From Nocardioides agri (GTDB taxonomy: Bacteria > Actinomycetota > Actinomycetes > Propionibacteriales > Nocardioidaceae): a stretch of 64,000 bases of DNA. Below the pieces are notes generated by a model. It was not told the origin of the DNA. It saw only the letters and a program-made list of their open reading frames with translations, and made no database searches. The translations under genes and the position numbers were made by a program. Within the stretch, counting starts at the first letter, position 1; each line of letters starts with the position of its first letter. Shown here one piece after another: positions 34,681 to 43,007 of the stretch. Location: contig NZ_JACEIC010000002.1 in assembly GCF_013778305.1 (NCBI RefSeq), positions 1,885,669 through 1,949,668 of the forward strand, in the 5' to 3' direction.

Positions 34681-35976
34681 TCAGCCGTTGAGCTGGGAGT
34701 TCATCTGCTCGTCGGCGTCGGCCGCGAGGTCGGCGACGTCGCCGCCCTGCGCGATCGCGCTGAAGAGGTCCTCCAGGACCCGCGAGCCCTCGACGTTGGC
34801 CCAGCCCGGCGCGGCCGGCGTGAGCTTGGCGTTCGAGGCCGCCGCGATGGTGGCCTGCGCGTACTCGTCGTCACCGAGGAGCGGGGCGAGCGAGGTCAGG
34901 GCCGGCGTCAGGCCGTTCTCGGCCATGATCGTCTGGTAGTCCTCGCTGAGCATCAGCGCGACGGCCTTGGCCGCGAGCTCCTGGTTGGCCGACTTGGCCG
35001 CGATCGCGATGTCCGAGCCACCGAGCAGCACCGGAGCCGGCGCACCGTCGGAGCCCGGGAGGGCGAAGACGCCGATCTGCTTGGCGAAGGTGTCGGGGCA
35101 CCCGGTCTCCGGGTCCTCGATGAGGCCCTTGACCCAGCCCGGCGTCGACATCATGCCGACCTCACCCGCGCAGAACGGGGTCCACGGGTCCGCCTCGTTG
35201 CCGTCCTTGGGCGCACCGGACGCCTCCGTGAACAGCTTCTGGGCGGTCTCGAGGCCCGCGATCGACTCGTCCGAGGAGAGCGAGCCGCTGAACTCGCCGC
35301 CGTCCTCGACGGCCAGGTCGCCGCCGGCGTCCCAGATGAACGCCGCGCCGTTGCGCCAGTCCTGACCCGGGAACCAGAACCCGGAGAAGTTGGCCGGCTT
35401 GGGGTTGGCCTTCTTGAGGGCGACGGCCGCGTCGACGAACTCCTCCATCGTGGTCGGCACCTCGAGGCCCGCCTTCTCGAGGAGGTCCTTGCGGTAGAAG
35501 ATGTACTTCGAGCCGGCGTAGTACGGCACAGCGTACGTCTTGCCGTCGATGGTCGCGCCGTCGACGAAGCCCTGGAGCAGGTCGTCGCCGCCGAGGTCCT
35601 CGAGCTGGTCGGTGACGTCGGCGAAGGCGCCGGCCGAGGTGAACGTCGGGGCCTGGGTGTTGCCGATCTCGACGACGTCCGGGGTCTCGGAGTCGCTGGA
35701 GAGCGCGGTCGTCAGCTTCTCGACGAGGCCGTCCCACTCCTGCTGCTCGATGGTGAGCGTGGAGCCGGGGTTCTGGTCCTCGAAGGTCTTCTTCAGCCAG
35801 TCCCGCGCCTCCTGCGGGGTGTCGGTGCCGTTGAGCCAGACACGGATGTCCGCGGCCTGGGGGGCGCTGTCGCCCGACGAGTCGCTGTCGCTGTCGCTGT
35901 CGTCGCCGCACGCGGCGAGCGTGGTCAGGGCCAGGGCGGCGACGGCCGCTCCGGCGAGGGTCCTCTTGATGCGCAC
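34681..35976 (-). CDS. Sugar ABC transporter substrate-binding lipoprotein
   Basis: A 431-residue family 1 extracellular binding protein. The lipobox LAAC places the acylated cysteine at about residue 23, followed by a Ser/Asp linker (DSDSDSDSSGDS). Motifs typical of CUT1 binding proteins include TPDVVEIGNTQAPTF, YAVPYYAGSKYIFYRKDLLE and WANVEGSRVLEDLFSA. The GTG at 35976 is chosen because the signal peptide starts there and an AGAGGA site lies upstream. It probably binds chitobiose or another GlcNAc saccharide, judging by the operon. No ATPase gene is present, so import needs a shared MsiK-type ATPase. Confidence 0.93.
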   Translation of the reverse strand: MRIKRTLAGAAVAALALTTLAACGDDSDSDSDSSGDSAPQAADIRVWLNGTDTPQEARDWLKKTFEDQNPGSTLTIEQQEWDGLVEKLTTALSSDSETPDVVEIGNTQAPTFTSAGAFADVTDQLEDLGGDDLLQGFVDGATIDGKTYAVPYYAGSKYIFYRKDLLEKAGLEVPTTMEEFVDAAVALKKANPKPANFSGFWFPGQDWRNGAAFIWDAGGDLAVEDGGEFSGSLSSDESIAGLETAQKLFTEASGAPKDGNEADPWTPFCAGEVGMMSTPGWVKGLIEDPETGCPDTFAKQIGVFALPGSDGAPAPVLLGGSDIAIAAKSANQELAAKAVALMLSEDYQTIMAENGLTPALTSLAPLLGDDEYAQATIAAASNAKLTPAAPGWANVEGSRVLEDLFSAIAQGGDVADLAADADEQMNSQLNG

Positions 35977-36044
35977 CGCGGTGTTCCTCTCTGATGACTT
36001 TCTCTGGTGGTGGTGATGTCCGAGACGTGGGTGGATCTGGTTCT

Positions 36045-37175
36045 TCAGGAGACGCCGAGCTGTCCGGCGAGGACGAGGACGGCGGCACCGACGAGGACGA
36101 CGTCCTCGCCGAGTCGTGAGGTGCGGACGGTCAGGCCGGCCGAGCTGACCGGCATGGTCCGCTCGCGGATGACCCGGTCGGCCGCGTCGAGCAGCGGACC
36201 GTCGAGGAGCTCGGTCGGCCCGCTGAGCACCAGCTCGTGCAGGTTGAGCGTCCCGACGACCGGGGCCAGGACGACGCCGAGCCGCTCGCCGGCGTCGGTG
36301 AGCACGGCGGTCGGGTCGACCTCCCCGCTGAGCCGGCGACGAAGGTGCGGGACGGCGAGGATCGTCTCCAGGCAGCCGGTGCGCGAGCAGGCGCACACCT
36401 CGCCGTCGGGATCGACGACGACGTGGCCGATCTCGCCCGCGGCGCCCAGGTGCCCGTGCAGCAGCGAGCCCTCGAGCACCAGGCCGGCACCGACACCGGT
36501 CCCGACCCGGAGCACCATCAGGCCGCCGTCGCCGGTGGCGCCGAAGGTGTGCTCGCCGAGGACGGCGGTGTTGGCGTCGTTGGCGACGAAGACGGGCAGC
36601 CCGAAGGCCTCGGCGAGCGTGGCGGCGAGCGGCGCGTCGGTCCAGGCGAGGTTGGGCGCGTCGATGACGGTGCCCCCCGCGTCGACGACGCCCGGGCTGC
36701 CGACGCCGATGCCGAGCACCGGGCGGCGGGTCATCGCGATCAGGTCGGCGGCGAGCCGGTGCACCAGGGCGACGGCGTCGGCGCCGACCGCGCCGTCGCG
36801 GGCCAGCTCGTGGCGGGCCTGGACCTCCCCGGCGAGGTTGATGACCGCCCCGGTCATCCGGTCGGTGGCGGAGAGGTCGATGCCGATGACGTGGGTGGAG
36901 TCGGCGGCCAGGCCGACCAGCGTCGGGGGCTTCCCGACCCGGCTCTCGGCGGGCGCGCCGAGCTCCTCGACGAGCCCGTCGGCGACCAGCTCGCCGACCA
37001 GGTCGGAGACCGTCACCCGGGTGAGCCCGGACGTGCGGGCCAGGTCGGCGCGGCTGGCCGGGCCCTCACGGAACAGCTGCTGGAGCAGCAGCGACCGGTG
37101 GTGGCGACGGGCGTCCTCCTGGAGGAGCTTGCCGCGGGGCCGGAGGGGCCGGCCCACCGGGGAGGTCTGGGTCAC
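36045..37175 (-). CDS. ROK-family transcriptional repressor (NagC-like)
   Basis: A 376-residue regulator with an N-terminal winged helix (about 25-85; SRADLARTSGLTRVTVSDLV) and a ROK sugar-binding domain (VIGIDLSATD, VANDANTAVLGE, LRVGTGVGAGLVLEG, GHVVVDPDG, CACSRTGCLE). The zinc-site motif reads CACSRTGC rather than CxCGxxGC. It is the first gene of the amino-sugar operon, so it probably represses itself and the seven genes downstream until GlcNAc or GlcNAc-6-phosphate binds. The start is the GTG at 37175. An imperfect palindrome just upstream is the likely operator. Confidence 0.92.
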   Translation of the reverse strand: MTQTSPVGRPLRPRGKLLQEDARRHHRSLLLQQLFREGPASRADLARTSGLTRVTVSDLVGELVADGLVEELGAPAESRVGKPPTLVGLAADSTHVIGIDLSATDRMTGAVINLAGEVQARHELARDGAVGADAVALVHRLAADLIAMTRRPVLGIGVGSPGVVDAGGTVIDAPNLAWTDAPLAATLAEAFGLPVFVANDANTAVLGEHTFGATGDGGLMVLRVGTGVGAGLVLEGSLLHGHLGAAGEIGHVVVDPDGEVCACSRTGCLETILAVPHLRRRLSGEVDPTAVLTDAGERLGVVLAPVVGTLNLHELVLSGPTELLDGPLLDAADRVIRERTMPVSSAGLTVRTSRLGEDVVLVGAAVLVLAGQLGVS

Positions 37176-37179
37176 GTTT

Positions 37180-37198
37180 GTTAGTTCAGCGCACTTAC
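37180..37198. promoter_or_regulatory. Imperfect palindrome, likely ROK operator
   Basis: GTTAGTTCAGCGCACTTAC matches its own reverse complement at 12 of 19 positions, pattern GTnAGTnC-n3-GnACTnAC. It lies 5 bp upstream of the repressor GTG. TTGACG occurs upstream on the minus strand as a possible -35. The site would let the repressor control the whole operon. Confidence 0.5.
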
Positions 37199-37243
37199 AT
37201 ATTCCTCGTCAAGCGCTTCGCGGAAATTTCCCGGCGCTTTGCC

Positions 37244-37323
37244 GTGCCGGTTTCACCGGTGCACCGGTGATCCCGTCACTTCTCGGCCGTTGCAACGCCT
37301 GAGAAGTGACAGGAAAGCCTGAG
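37244..37323. repeat. 80-bp inverted repeat, right copy
   Basis: This is the mirror copy of 28735-28814 (78 of 80 identical on the opposite strand), with the same GTCACTTCTC/GAGAAGTGAC hairpin and the same 18-bp palindrome (37253-37270). It lies just beyond the FtsX-type permease stop (37334) and upstream of the ROK repressor promoter. Confidence 0.85.
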
Positions 37324-37333
37324 GAGTGCGGCC

Positions 37334-39184
37334 TCACCCGGCTCGCTGCCGCACCGCCACCCGGGCGCCGACCACCGCCGCAACCAGGGCGAGACCGAGG
37401 CAGGTGGCGGCGATCGCGGCCAGTGGCAGCCAGGGCACGGTCAGCGGGGCGCCGGGGACGTCGCGCGCGATGGCATAGCGGAGCAGGCCGCCGACGGACG
37501 CGGTGACCAGCCCCCCGAGCAGCAGGGCGGCGGCGCCCACGAGGCCGGCCTCCCAGATCGCCATCCGGCGCAGTTGCTCATCGGTCGCGCCGAGCAGCGC
37601 GACCGTCCGCAGCTGCCGGCGGCGCTGGGAGACGCCGATCAGCACGGAGTTCACGATCGCGATGCCGGCGTAGAGGCCGGCCGGACCGAGCAGCACCCAC
37701 AGCCCGAGCTGGTTGTTGGCGCGGGTCCGGGCGTCGACCTGCTCGATCCACGCCTCGGCGGTCAGGACGGTGGCATTGGTGCCGTCCAGCGTGGCCGGCA
37801 GGTCCGCGCTGCCGGGGTCGACGAACACGACGTCGGGTACGACGCGCCCGGCCCGGGCACCACCCAGCGCCGGCGGCACCAGCACGTCGGCGTACAGGTC
37901 CGGGGCGTCGCTGACGACGGCAGCGACCACGGGCCGGATCCGCTGCCCGTCGACCCGCAGCGGCACCCGGTCACCCAGCCCCTTGCCGGAGTCGGAGGCG
38001 TAGGTCTCGGTCACCGCGATGCGGTCGTCGCCGAGGTCGGCGAGGCTGCCCCGGACGGCGGCCAGTCCCCGGGTCTGCGCAGCGAGGTCCACGTCGACGA
38101 CCTCGTGCTCGCCGACGACGACCCGCGGGTCGGCGAGGGCCACGTCCGGGTCCGACGTCAGCGCCGCCGCGACCGTGCGGTCGCCGTTGGTCTCGACGAC
38201 GACCGGGGTCTGCAGCTGCTCCCGGTCGAGCGCCGTCGTCCAGTCGGCGGCGAAGCTCAGCGTCACGATCATCGAGCCCGCGATCGCCGCGATCGCCAGG
38301 ACCGGCGCGGCGAGCGCCGCCGGCGTACGGGCGCCGGTGCGCACGTGGTCACGCGCCAGCCGGGTGGCGACATCGCGGCGGACGAACGGCCGGGCGAGCA
38401 GGCCGCCCAGCCACGGGAACAGCGCGCGGCCGAAGCAGACGAGGCCGACCACGACCACCTCGGGCAGCAGGATGCCCACCACCATCGCGAGCAGCGGGCT
38501 GATCTCGTCGGCGACGAGGAGCACCGTCGCCGGGCCGACCAGGCAGAGGGTGCCGACGACGATCTGCACGACCGACGGGCGGCGCCGCTCGAGACCGGCC
38601 TCGCGCAGCGCGGCGACCGGCGAGACCCGCGCGGCCCGCTTCGACGCCCGCCACGAGCCGAGCAGGGCGACGCCGATGCCGCAGCCGCCGGAGGCCGCCC
38701 ACGCGATCCAGGGCGGCGGCATGGTCAGCTCGACGGCGAGCAGCCCCTTGGCCTCGAGGAGCGCGACGAAGACCGGCGTCGCCAGGGTCGCGAGCAGTGC
38801 CCCGGCGACCGTCGCGACGACGGCGACGATCGTCGACTCCCCCAACACCATCCGGCGCACCTGCCGGGGCGTCGCGCCGACGAGCCGGAGCAGCCCGAGC
38901 TCGCGCTGACGCGCGGCGACGACGAACCCGAACGTGCTCGCGACCACGAACATCGCCATGAAGAGCGAGACGCCGGCCATGATGCCGAGCATCGCGGCGA
39001 GGTCGTCGAGCTGCATCCGCTCGGCAGCGGTCACCCCGGGGCGCCGGGTGCTGACGTCGACCGCGCCGATCATGGTGGCGGTCATCGCGATGAGGACGAC
39101 ACCGCAGGCCATCGCCACGAAGGCGCCGGCGTACGGCGGCCACGACTGCCGGACCGTCCTCCGGCTCAGCGACAGCATCCTCAT
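37334..39184 (-). CDS. FtsX/MacB-type ABC transporter permease
   Basis: A 616-residue permease with two FtsX units. The first helix (YAGAFVAMACGVVLIAMTAT) is followed by three helices around residues 70-180, a second core, a roughly 180-residue outer domain and three C-terminal helices with LGATDEQLRRMAIWEAGLV. Such permeases work with a LolD/MacB-like ATPase to move lipids, peptides or antibiotics. The ATG overlaps the ATPase gene stop (ATGA). Divergent control by the two-component system at 40 kb suggests a cell-envelope stress or peptide-resistance role. Confidence 0.9.
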   Translation of the reverse strand: MRMLSLSRRTVRQSWPPYAGAFVAMACGVVLIAMTATMIGAVDVSTRRPGVTAAERMQLDDLAAMLGIMAGVSLFMAMFVVASTFGFVVAARQRELGLLRLVGATPRQVRRMVLGESTIVAVVATVAGALLATLATPVFVALLEAKGLLAVELTMPPPWIAWAASGGCGIGVALLGSWRASKRAARVSPVAALREAGLERRRPSVVQIVVGTLCLVGPATVLLVADEISPLLAMVVGILLPEVVVVGLVCFGRALFPWLGGLLARPFVRRDVATRLARDHVRTGARTPAALAAPVLAIAAIAGSMIVTLSFAADWTTALDREQLQTPVVVETNGDRTVAAALTSDPDVALADPRVVVGEHEVVDVDLAAQTRGLAAVRGSLADLGDDRIAVTETYASDSGKGLGDRVPLRVDGQRIRPVVAAVVSDAPDLYADVLVPPALGGARAGRVVPDVVFVDPGSADLPATLDGTNATVLTAEAWIEQVDARTRANNQLGLWVLLGPAGLYAGIAIVNSVLIGVSQRRRQLRTVALLGATDEQLRRMAIWEAGLVGAAALLLGGLVTASVGGLLRYAIARDVPGAPLTVPWLPLAAIAATCLGLALVAAVVGARVAVRQRAG

Positions 39185-39912
39185 CGCTCGAGCTCGCTCA
39201 TGAAGGCGGCGATCCGGGTGGCGTCGGCGCGGTCGAGGCGGCCGACGACCTGGCCGTCGGCGAGGAAGAGCGTGCTGTGGGCGTACGACGCGGCGAGCGG
39301 GTCGTGGGTCACCATGACGACGGTCTGACCCTGCTCGTCGGCGACCGACCGGAGCAGCTCCAGCACCTGGCGGCCCGAGCTCCGGTCGAGCGCGCCGGTC
39401 GGCTCGTCGGCGAAGAGCACGTCGGGGCTGCTGTGCAGGGCCCGCGCGATCGCGACCCGCTGCTGCTGCCCGCCGGAGAGCTCGGGCGGCCGGCGCCTCG
39501 CGAGCCCGTCGAGCCCGACCTGCTGCAGCGCGCCGAGGACCGCGTCGCGGCGGACCGGCTGGCCGGCGAGGCGGGCGGGCAGCGCCACGTTGTCGTACGC
39601 CGTGAGCGCGTCGAGCAGGTTGTAGGACTGGAAGACGAAGCCCATGGAGGTGCGCCGGAGCTTGGTCAGCGCGGTCTGGTCGAGACGGCCGAGCGGGCGG
39701 CCGCCGACCGCGACCGCACCCCGGGTCGGCCTGTCGAGCCCGGCCGCGACCTGGAGCAGCGTCGACTTACCCGACCCCGACGGGCCCATGATCGCGGTGA
39801 AGCTGCCGCGCACGAACGTGTGCGTGACCCCGCGCAGCGCGTGCACCTCGCCGGCGCGGGACTTGTAGGTGCGGGTGATGCCGTCGAGGGTGACGGCGAC
39901 GTTCTCGGTCAT
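39181..39912 (-). CDS. ABC transporter ATP-binding protein (MacB/LolD type)
   Basis: A 243-residue ATPase: Walker [11 protein letters not shown]-loop in [12 protein letters not shown], signature [15 protein letters not shown], Walker [13 protein letters not shown] and the H-loop histidine in [10 protein letters not shown]. The ATG at 39912 is the best start, although GGAGG is only 1 nt upstream; an ATG at 39957 would add 15 residues. It forms an operon with the FtsX-type permease through a 4-nt overlap. A palindrome at 39967-39988 lies just upstream. Confidence 0.92.
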   Translation of the reverse strand: MTENVAVTLDGITRTYKSRAGEVHALRGVTHTFVRGSFTAIMGPSGSGKSTLLQVAAGLDRPTRGAVAVGGRPLGRLDQTALTKLRRTSMGFVFQSYNLLDALTAYDNVALPARLAGQPVRRDAVLGALQQVGLDGLARRRPPELSGGQQQRVAIARALHSSPDVLFADEPTGALDRSSGRQVLELLRSVADEQGQTVVMVTHDPLAASYAHSTLFLADGQVVGRLDRADATRIAAFMSELER

Positions 39913-39966
39913 GCCTCCATCCCACGCGGGAACCCGCCGTCGATCGCTGGCCTGCACGCGACACCT

Positions 39967-39988
39967 GGGGTAGCGCGTGCGCTACCCC
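39967..39988. promoter_or_regulatory. 22-bp palindrome between ABC exporter and two-component system
   Basis: GGGGTAGCGC-GT-GCGCTACCCC has perfect 10-bp arms. It is centred 65 bp upstream of the exporter start (39912) and about 42 bp upstream of the kinase ATG, overlapping neither -10 region. This suits a response-regulator dimer activating both divergent operons. Confidence 0.6.
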
Positions 39989-40007
39989 GCGGGGCCGGTC
40001 GGCGCCC

Positions 40008-40013
40008 TAGGGT
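40008..40013 (+). promoter_or_regulatory. -10 element (TAGGGT) of the two-component operon
   Basis: TAGGGT ends 6 nt before the ATG at 40020. No Shine-Dalgarno is present. Confidence 0.5.
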
Positions 40014-40019
40014 CGGGTC

Positions 40020-41273
40020 ATGAGCCGGACGCCGGACGCGTGGGCGGCCCTGCGCGCGAAACCCTGGCGCTACCTGGGTTCCCGGTGGCCGTGGGGCGCG
40101 TTGGCCTACCTGCTCTCGACCGTGCCGATCGGCATCGCGATGCTGGCCGTGCTCGCCCTCGCCCTCGTCGTCGGCGCGGCGACGCTCGTCGTGGTCGTCG
40201 GGCTGGTCGTGCTCGCCGGCATCCCGGTCCTGGCTGGGGTCCTGGGCGTCGTGGAGCGCAGCCGGCTCCGGCTGGTGCAGGGTGCGCCGGCCTCGGGCAT
40301 GACGGTGCGCGAGCGGCTCAGCGCCGGCCGGCGGCTGGCGGTGTCGTGGCCCGAGGTGGGCTACGCGTTCCTGGTCTCGGTCGTGCTCTGGCCGATCGAC
40401 TTCGTCGTCGTGATGTTCGCGGTCACCGTGCCGGTCGTGCTGCTGCTCGCACCGTGGCTCTCTCGGGTCGACCGGCTGGAAATGCTCGGCTGGGCGATCG
40501 ACACCACCGCCGAGTCGTGGCTGGCAGCGCTGGCCGGCGTGGTCGCAGCCGCGCTGTCGGCGTACCTCGTCGGCCTGCTGGCCGTCGCCCAGGCCGCGCT
40601 CGCCCGGCTGCTGCTCGCGCCGCGGGACGCCGAGCTCGCGCAGGCGGTCGCGGACCTCCGCCGGTCGCGGGTCGACCTCGTGGACGCGTTCGAGACCGAG
40701 CGCCGCCGCATCGAGCGCGACCTGCACGACGGCGTGCAGCAACGCCTCGTGGCGCTGACGATGACGCTCGGCAGCGCCGAGCTCGACGTGCCGGAGGGGC
40801 CGGGGCTGACGCTGGTCCGGCAGGCGCACCGGCAGGCCGAGGAGGCGCTCGAGGAGCTGCGCGCGACCGTGCGCGGCATCCACCCGCGGGTGCTGGCCGA
40901 CCACGGCCTGGCCGCCGCGGTGCACGAGATCGCCGACCGCTCCCCGGTCCCGGTGGCGGTCGAGATCCGGCTCGACGAGCGCCTGCCCGAGCCGGTGGAG
41001 GCGGCGGCGTACTTCGTCGTGAGCGAGGCGCTCACCAACGTCGTGCGGCACTCCGGTGCGCGCCGCGCGCAGGTGCAGGCCTGGCGCCAGGCGGACACGT
41101 TCGTGCTCAGCGTCCAGGACGACGGGGCCGGCGGCGCGGTCGTCGACCGCCAGAGCGGCAGCGGCCTGGCCGGGCTGGCCGTCCGCCTCGACGCGCTCGG
41201 CGGCGAGCTGCGGGTGACCAGCCCCCTCGGTGGGCCCACCGAGGTGCGGATGGAGGCGCCGTGCGCAGCCTGA
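40020..41273 (+). CDS. NarL-type sensor histidine kinase
   Basis: A 417-residue membrane kinase. An N-terminal sensor region has about four helices (25-75, 110-145 and 160-195 contain the hydrophobic runs), then HisKA_3 with ERDLHDGVQQRLVALTM (His236) and a short HATPase domain (YFVVSEALTNVVRHS, GSGLAGLAVRLDALGG). This is the actinobacterial sensor-domain type often paired with ABC exporters. A 13-bp overlap with the response regulator couples translation. The ligand is unknown. Confidence 0.93.
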   Translation: MSRTPDAWAALRAKPWRYLGSRWPWGALAYLLSTVPIGIAMLAVLALALVVGAATLVVVVGLVVLAGIPVLAGVLGVVERSRLRLVQGAPASGMTVRERLSAGRRLAVSWPEVGYAFLVSVVLWPIDFVVVMFAVTVPVVLLLAPWLSRVDRLEMLGWAIDTTAESWLAALAGVVAAALSAYLVGLLAVAQAALARLLLAPRDAELAQAVADLRRSRVDLVDAFETERRRIERDLHDGVQQRLVALTMTLGSAELDVPEGPGLTLVRQAHRQAEEALEELRATVRGIHPRVLADHGLAAAVHEIADRSPVPVAVEIRLDERLPEPVEAAAYFVVSEALTNVVRHSGARRAQVQAWRQADTFVLSVQDDGAGGAVVDRQSGSGLAGLAVRLDALGGELRVTSPLGGPTEVRMEAPCAA

Positions 41274-41920
41274 GGATCGTGCTCGCCGAGGATGCCGCGC
41301 TGCTCCGCGAGGGGCTGGTGGGCATCCTCGAGCGCGCCGGTCACGAGGTCGTCGCGGCCGTGCCGGACGCCGACGCGCTGCTCGTCTACGTCGCCCGCGA
41401 GCTGCCCGACGTCGTCGTCACCGACATCCGGATGCCACCGACCCACACCGACGAGGGCCTGCGCGCCGCGGCCCGGATCCGGGCCGAGCACCCCGATATC
41501 GCGGTGATGGTGCTGTCGGCGTACGTCGCCGAGGCCTACGTGCCCGAGCTGCTCGACTCCGCGCCGGGCAACGCCACCAGCGGCGTCGGCTACCTGCTCA
41601 AGGACCGGGTCGGGCACGTCCGGGAGTTCCTCGACAGCCTCGACCGCGTCGCCGCCGGCGAGACCGTCGTCGACCCGCAGGTGGTGCGCCAGCTGCTCGG
41701 CCGGCGGCGTGACGACGGCCCGCTCGCCACCCTCACCGACCGCGAGCGCGAGGTGCTCGCGCTGATGGCGGAGGGCCGCACCAACGGCTCGATCGCCGAC
41801 GAGCTCGTCGTCAGCGAGGCCGCCGTGCGCAAGCACGTCGGCAACATCTTCGCCAAGCTCCGCCTCGACCCGGCCTCGGACCGGCGGGTGTCGGCGGTGC
41901 TGGCCTACCTGCGGGGCTAG
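41261..41920 (+). CDS. LuxR/NarL-family response regulator
   Basis: A 219-residue regulator. The receiver domain has acidic residues in LAEDAAL, the phospho-acceptor Asp55 in VVTDIRMPP, and a YLLKDRV lysine. A C-terminal LuxR helix-turn-helix follows (LTDREREVLALMAEGRTNGS, then AAVRKHVGNIFAKL). The GTG at 41261 has a GGAGG site 4-5 nt upstream. It is probably phosphorylated by the preceding kinase and acts on the palindrome at 39967-39988 to drive the divergent ABC exporter. A hairpin repeat follows its stop. Confidence 0.93.
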   Translation: MRSLRIVLAEDAALLREGLVGILERAGHEVVAAVPDADALLVYVARELPDVVVTDIRMPPTHTDEGLRAAARIRAEHPDIAVMVLSAYVAEAYVPELLDSAPGNATSGVGYLLKDRVGHVREFLDSLDRVAAGETVVDPQVVRQLLGRRRDDGPLATLTDREREVLALMAEGRTNGSIADELVVSEAAVRKHVGNIFAKLRLDPASDRRVSAVLAYLRG

Positions 41921-41929
41921 CCGCGCCGT

Positions 41930-42000
41930 CTGCCGTCGAGTGACGCGGGACGGTCCTTTTCCACCGGGTTGGAGGGCGCGTTCGCGTCACTCGACGGCAG
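41930..42000. repeat. Dispersed hairpin repeat, copy 1 (convergent gap)
   Basis: CTGCCGTCGAGTGACGCG (41930-41947) pairs perfectly with 41983-42000 as an 18-bp stem around a 35-nt loop. It fills the gap between two converging genes. Its right arm matches a second copy at 48536-48606. Confidence 0.75.
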
Positions 42001-42001
42001 A

Positions 42002-42967
42002 TCAGGGCACGAGCGACGGGTCCCCGGGCTGCGCGAGGGTGAGCACGGCGTCCTCGATGAGCGGCTCCCGCTCGATGTCGGCCTCCACGTCCCGCAGGCG
42101 TACGGCGAGGCTGGACTCGGTGTCGTCACCGACCAGGTCGACGGCGGCGACGACGAAGACCCGCTGCGGGCCGACGTACTCCAGGTGCAGGTAGGTGAGC
42201 CGCTCGACCTGGGGGTGGGCGAGCAGCCCGGAGATCACCCGCGAGCGGGTGGCGTCGGTGGGCGCCTCGCCGAGCAGGTAGTCCATGTTGCGGCTGATCA
42301 GGAAGACGGCGACGAAGGCGAGCAGCACGCCGATCGCGATCGAGCTGAGGGCGTCGTACACGGCGTCGCCGGTCAGCTGGTGCAGGCCGATTCCGGCCGC
42401 GGCGATGAGGATGCCGAGCAGGGCGGAGAAGTCCTCGAAGAAGACCGCGCGCAGCATGGGGCTCGAGGTCTTGGCGACGTAGCGCAGCGGGTGCATCCCG
42501 AACCGGCGAGAGGCCCCGTGCACCTGGCGGCTCGCCTGCACGAAGGACACGCCCTCGAGCACGAACGCGATGCCGAGCACGACGTAGTTCACGAGGAAGC
42601 TGGTCTCCTCGGACTCGCTCAGCAGCTCCGAGATGCCGTGCCAGATCGAGACGACGGCGCCGGCGGTGAACAGGCCGAAGGCGGCGATCATCGACCAGGC
42701 GTACGTCGCCCGCCCGTAGCCGCGCGGGTGCGCCTCGTCGCGCGGCCGGCTGCCCTTGCGCTCGGCGACCAGGAGGAACACCTCGTTGCCGGTGTCGGCC
42801 CACGAGTGCGCGGCCTCGGCCACCATCGCGGCCGACCCCGTGAACGCGGCCGCGACGGACTTGGCGACCGCGAGCAGGCCGTTGGCCACGAGGGCGACCA
42901 GCACGGTGAAGAGGGAGTCGCCGCCGGTCTGCTCGGCCGGCACGGGAGGCACGTCGGTGGTCGTCAC
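42002..42967 (-). CDS. Cation diffusion facilitator transporter
   Basis: A 321-residue CDF metal exporter. Helix 2 carries the HSWADTGNE metal site, and a later helix has EDFSALLGILIAAAG and YDALSSIAIG with the partner aspartates. A cytoplasmic C-terminal domain (about 230-321) follows. Family substrates are Zn2+, Co2+, Fe2+ or Mn2+, which the sequence does not settle. The start is taken as the GTG at 42967 with an AAGGA site; the in-frame ATG at 43009 would overlap the divergent lipase start. Confidence 0.9.
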   Translation of the reverse strand: MTTTDVPPVPAEQTGGDSLFTVLVALVANGLLAVAKSVAAAFTGSAAMVAEAAHSWADTGNEVFLLVAERKGSRPRDEAHPRGYGRATYAWSMIAAFGLFTAGAVVSIWHGISELLSESEETSFLVNYVVLGIAFVLEGVSFVQASRQVHGASRRFGMHPLRYVAKTSSPMLRAVFFEDFSALLGILIAAAGIGLHQLTGDAVYDALSSIAIGVLLAFVAVFLISRNMDYLLGEAPTDATRSRVISGLLAHPQVERLTYLHLEYVGPQRVFVVAAVDLVGDDTESSLAVRLRDVEADIEREPLIEDAVLTLAQPGDPSLVP

Positions 42968-42994
42968 GGTTCCTTCGTACCCGGATCCACCCCG

Positions 42995-43000
42995 TACGGT
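42995..43000 (+). promoter_or_regulatory. -10 element (TACGGT) of the SGNH lipoprotein gene
   Basis: TACGGT ends 7 nt before the ATG at 43008. No Shine-Dalgarno lies between, consistent with a leaderless mRNA. Confidence 0.5.
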
Positions 43001-43007
43001 CGAGAAC

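Noticed and set aside
28735..37323. Insertion sequence or composite transposon
   Set aside because: The inverted 80-bp ends are real, but no transposase or integrase gene and no clear target duplication are present, so I annotate repeats only.
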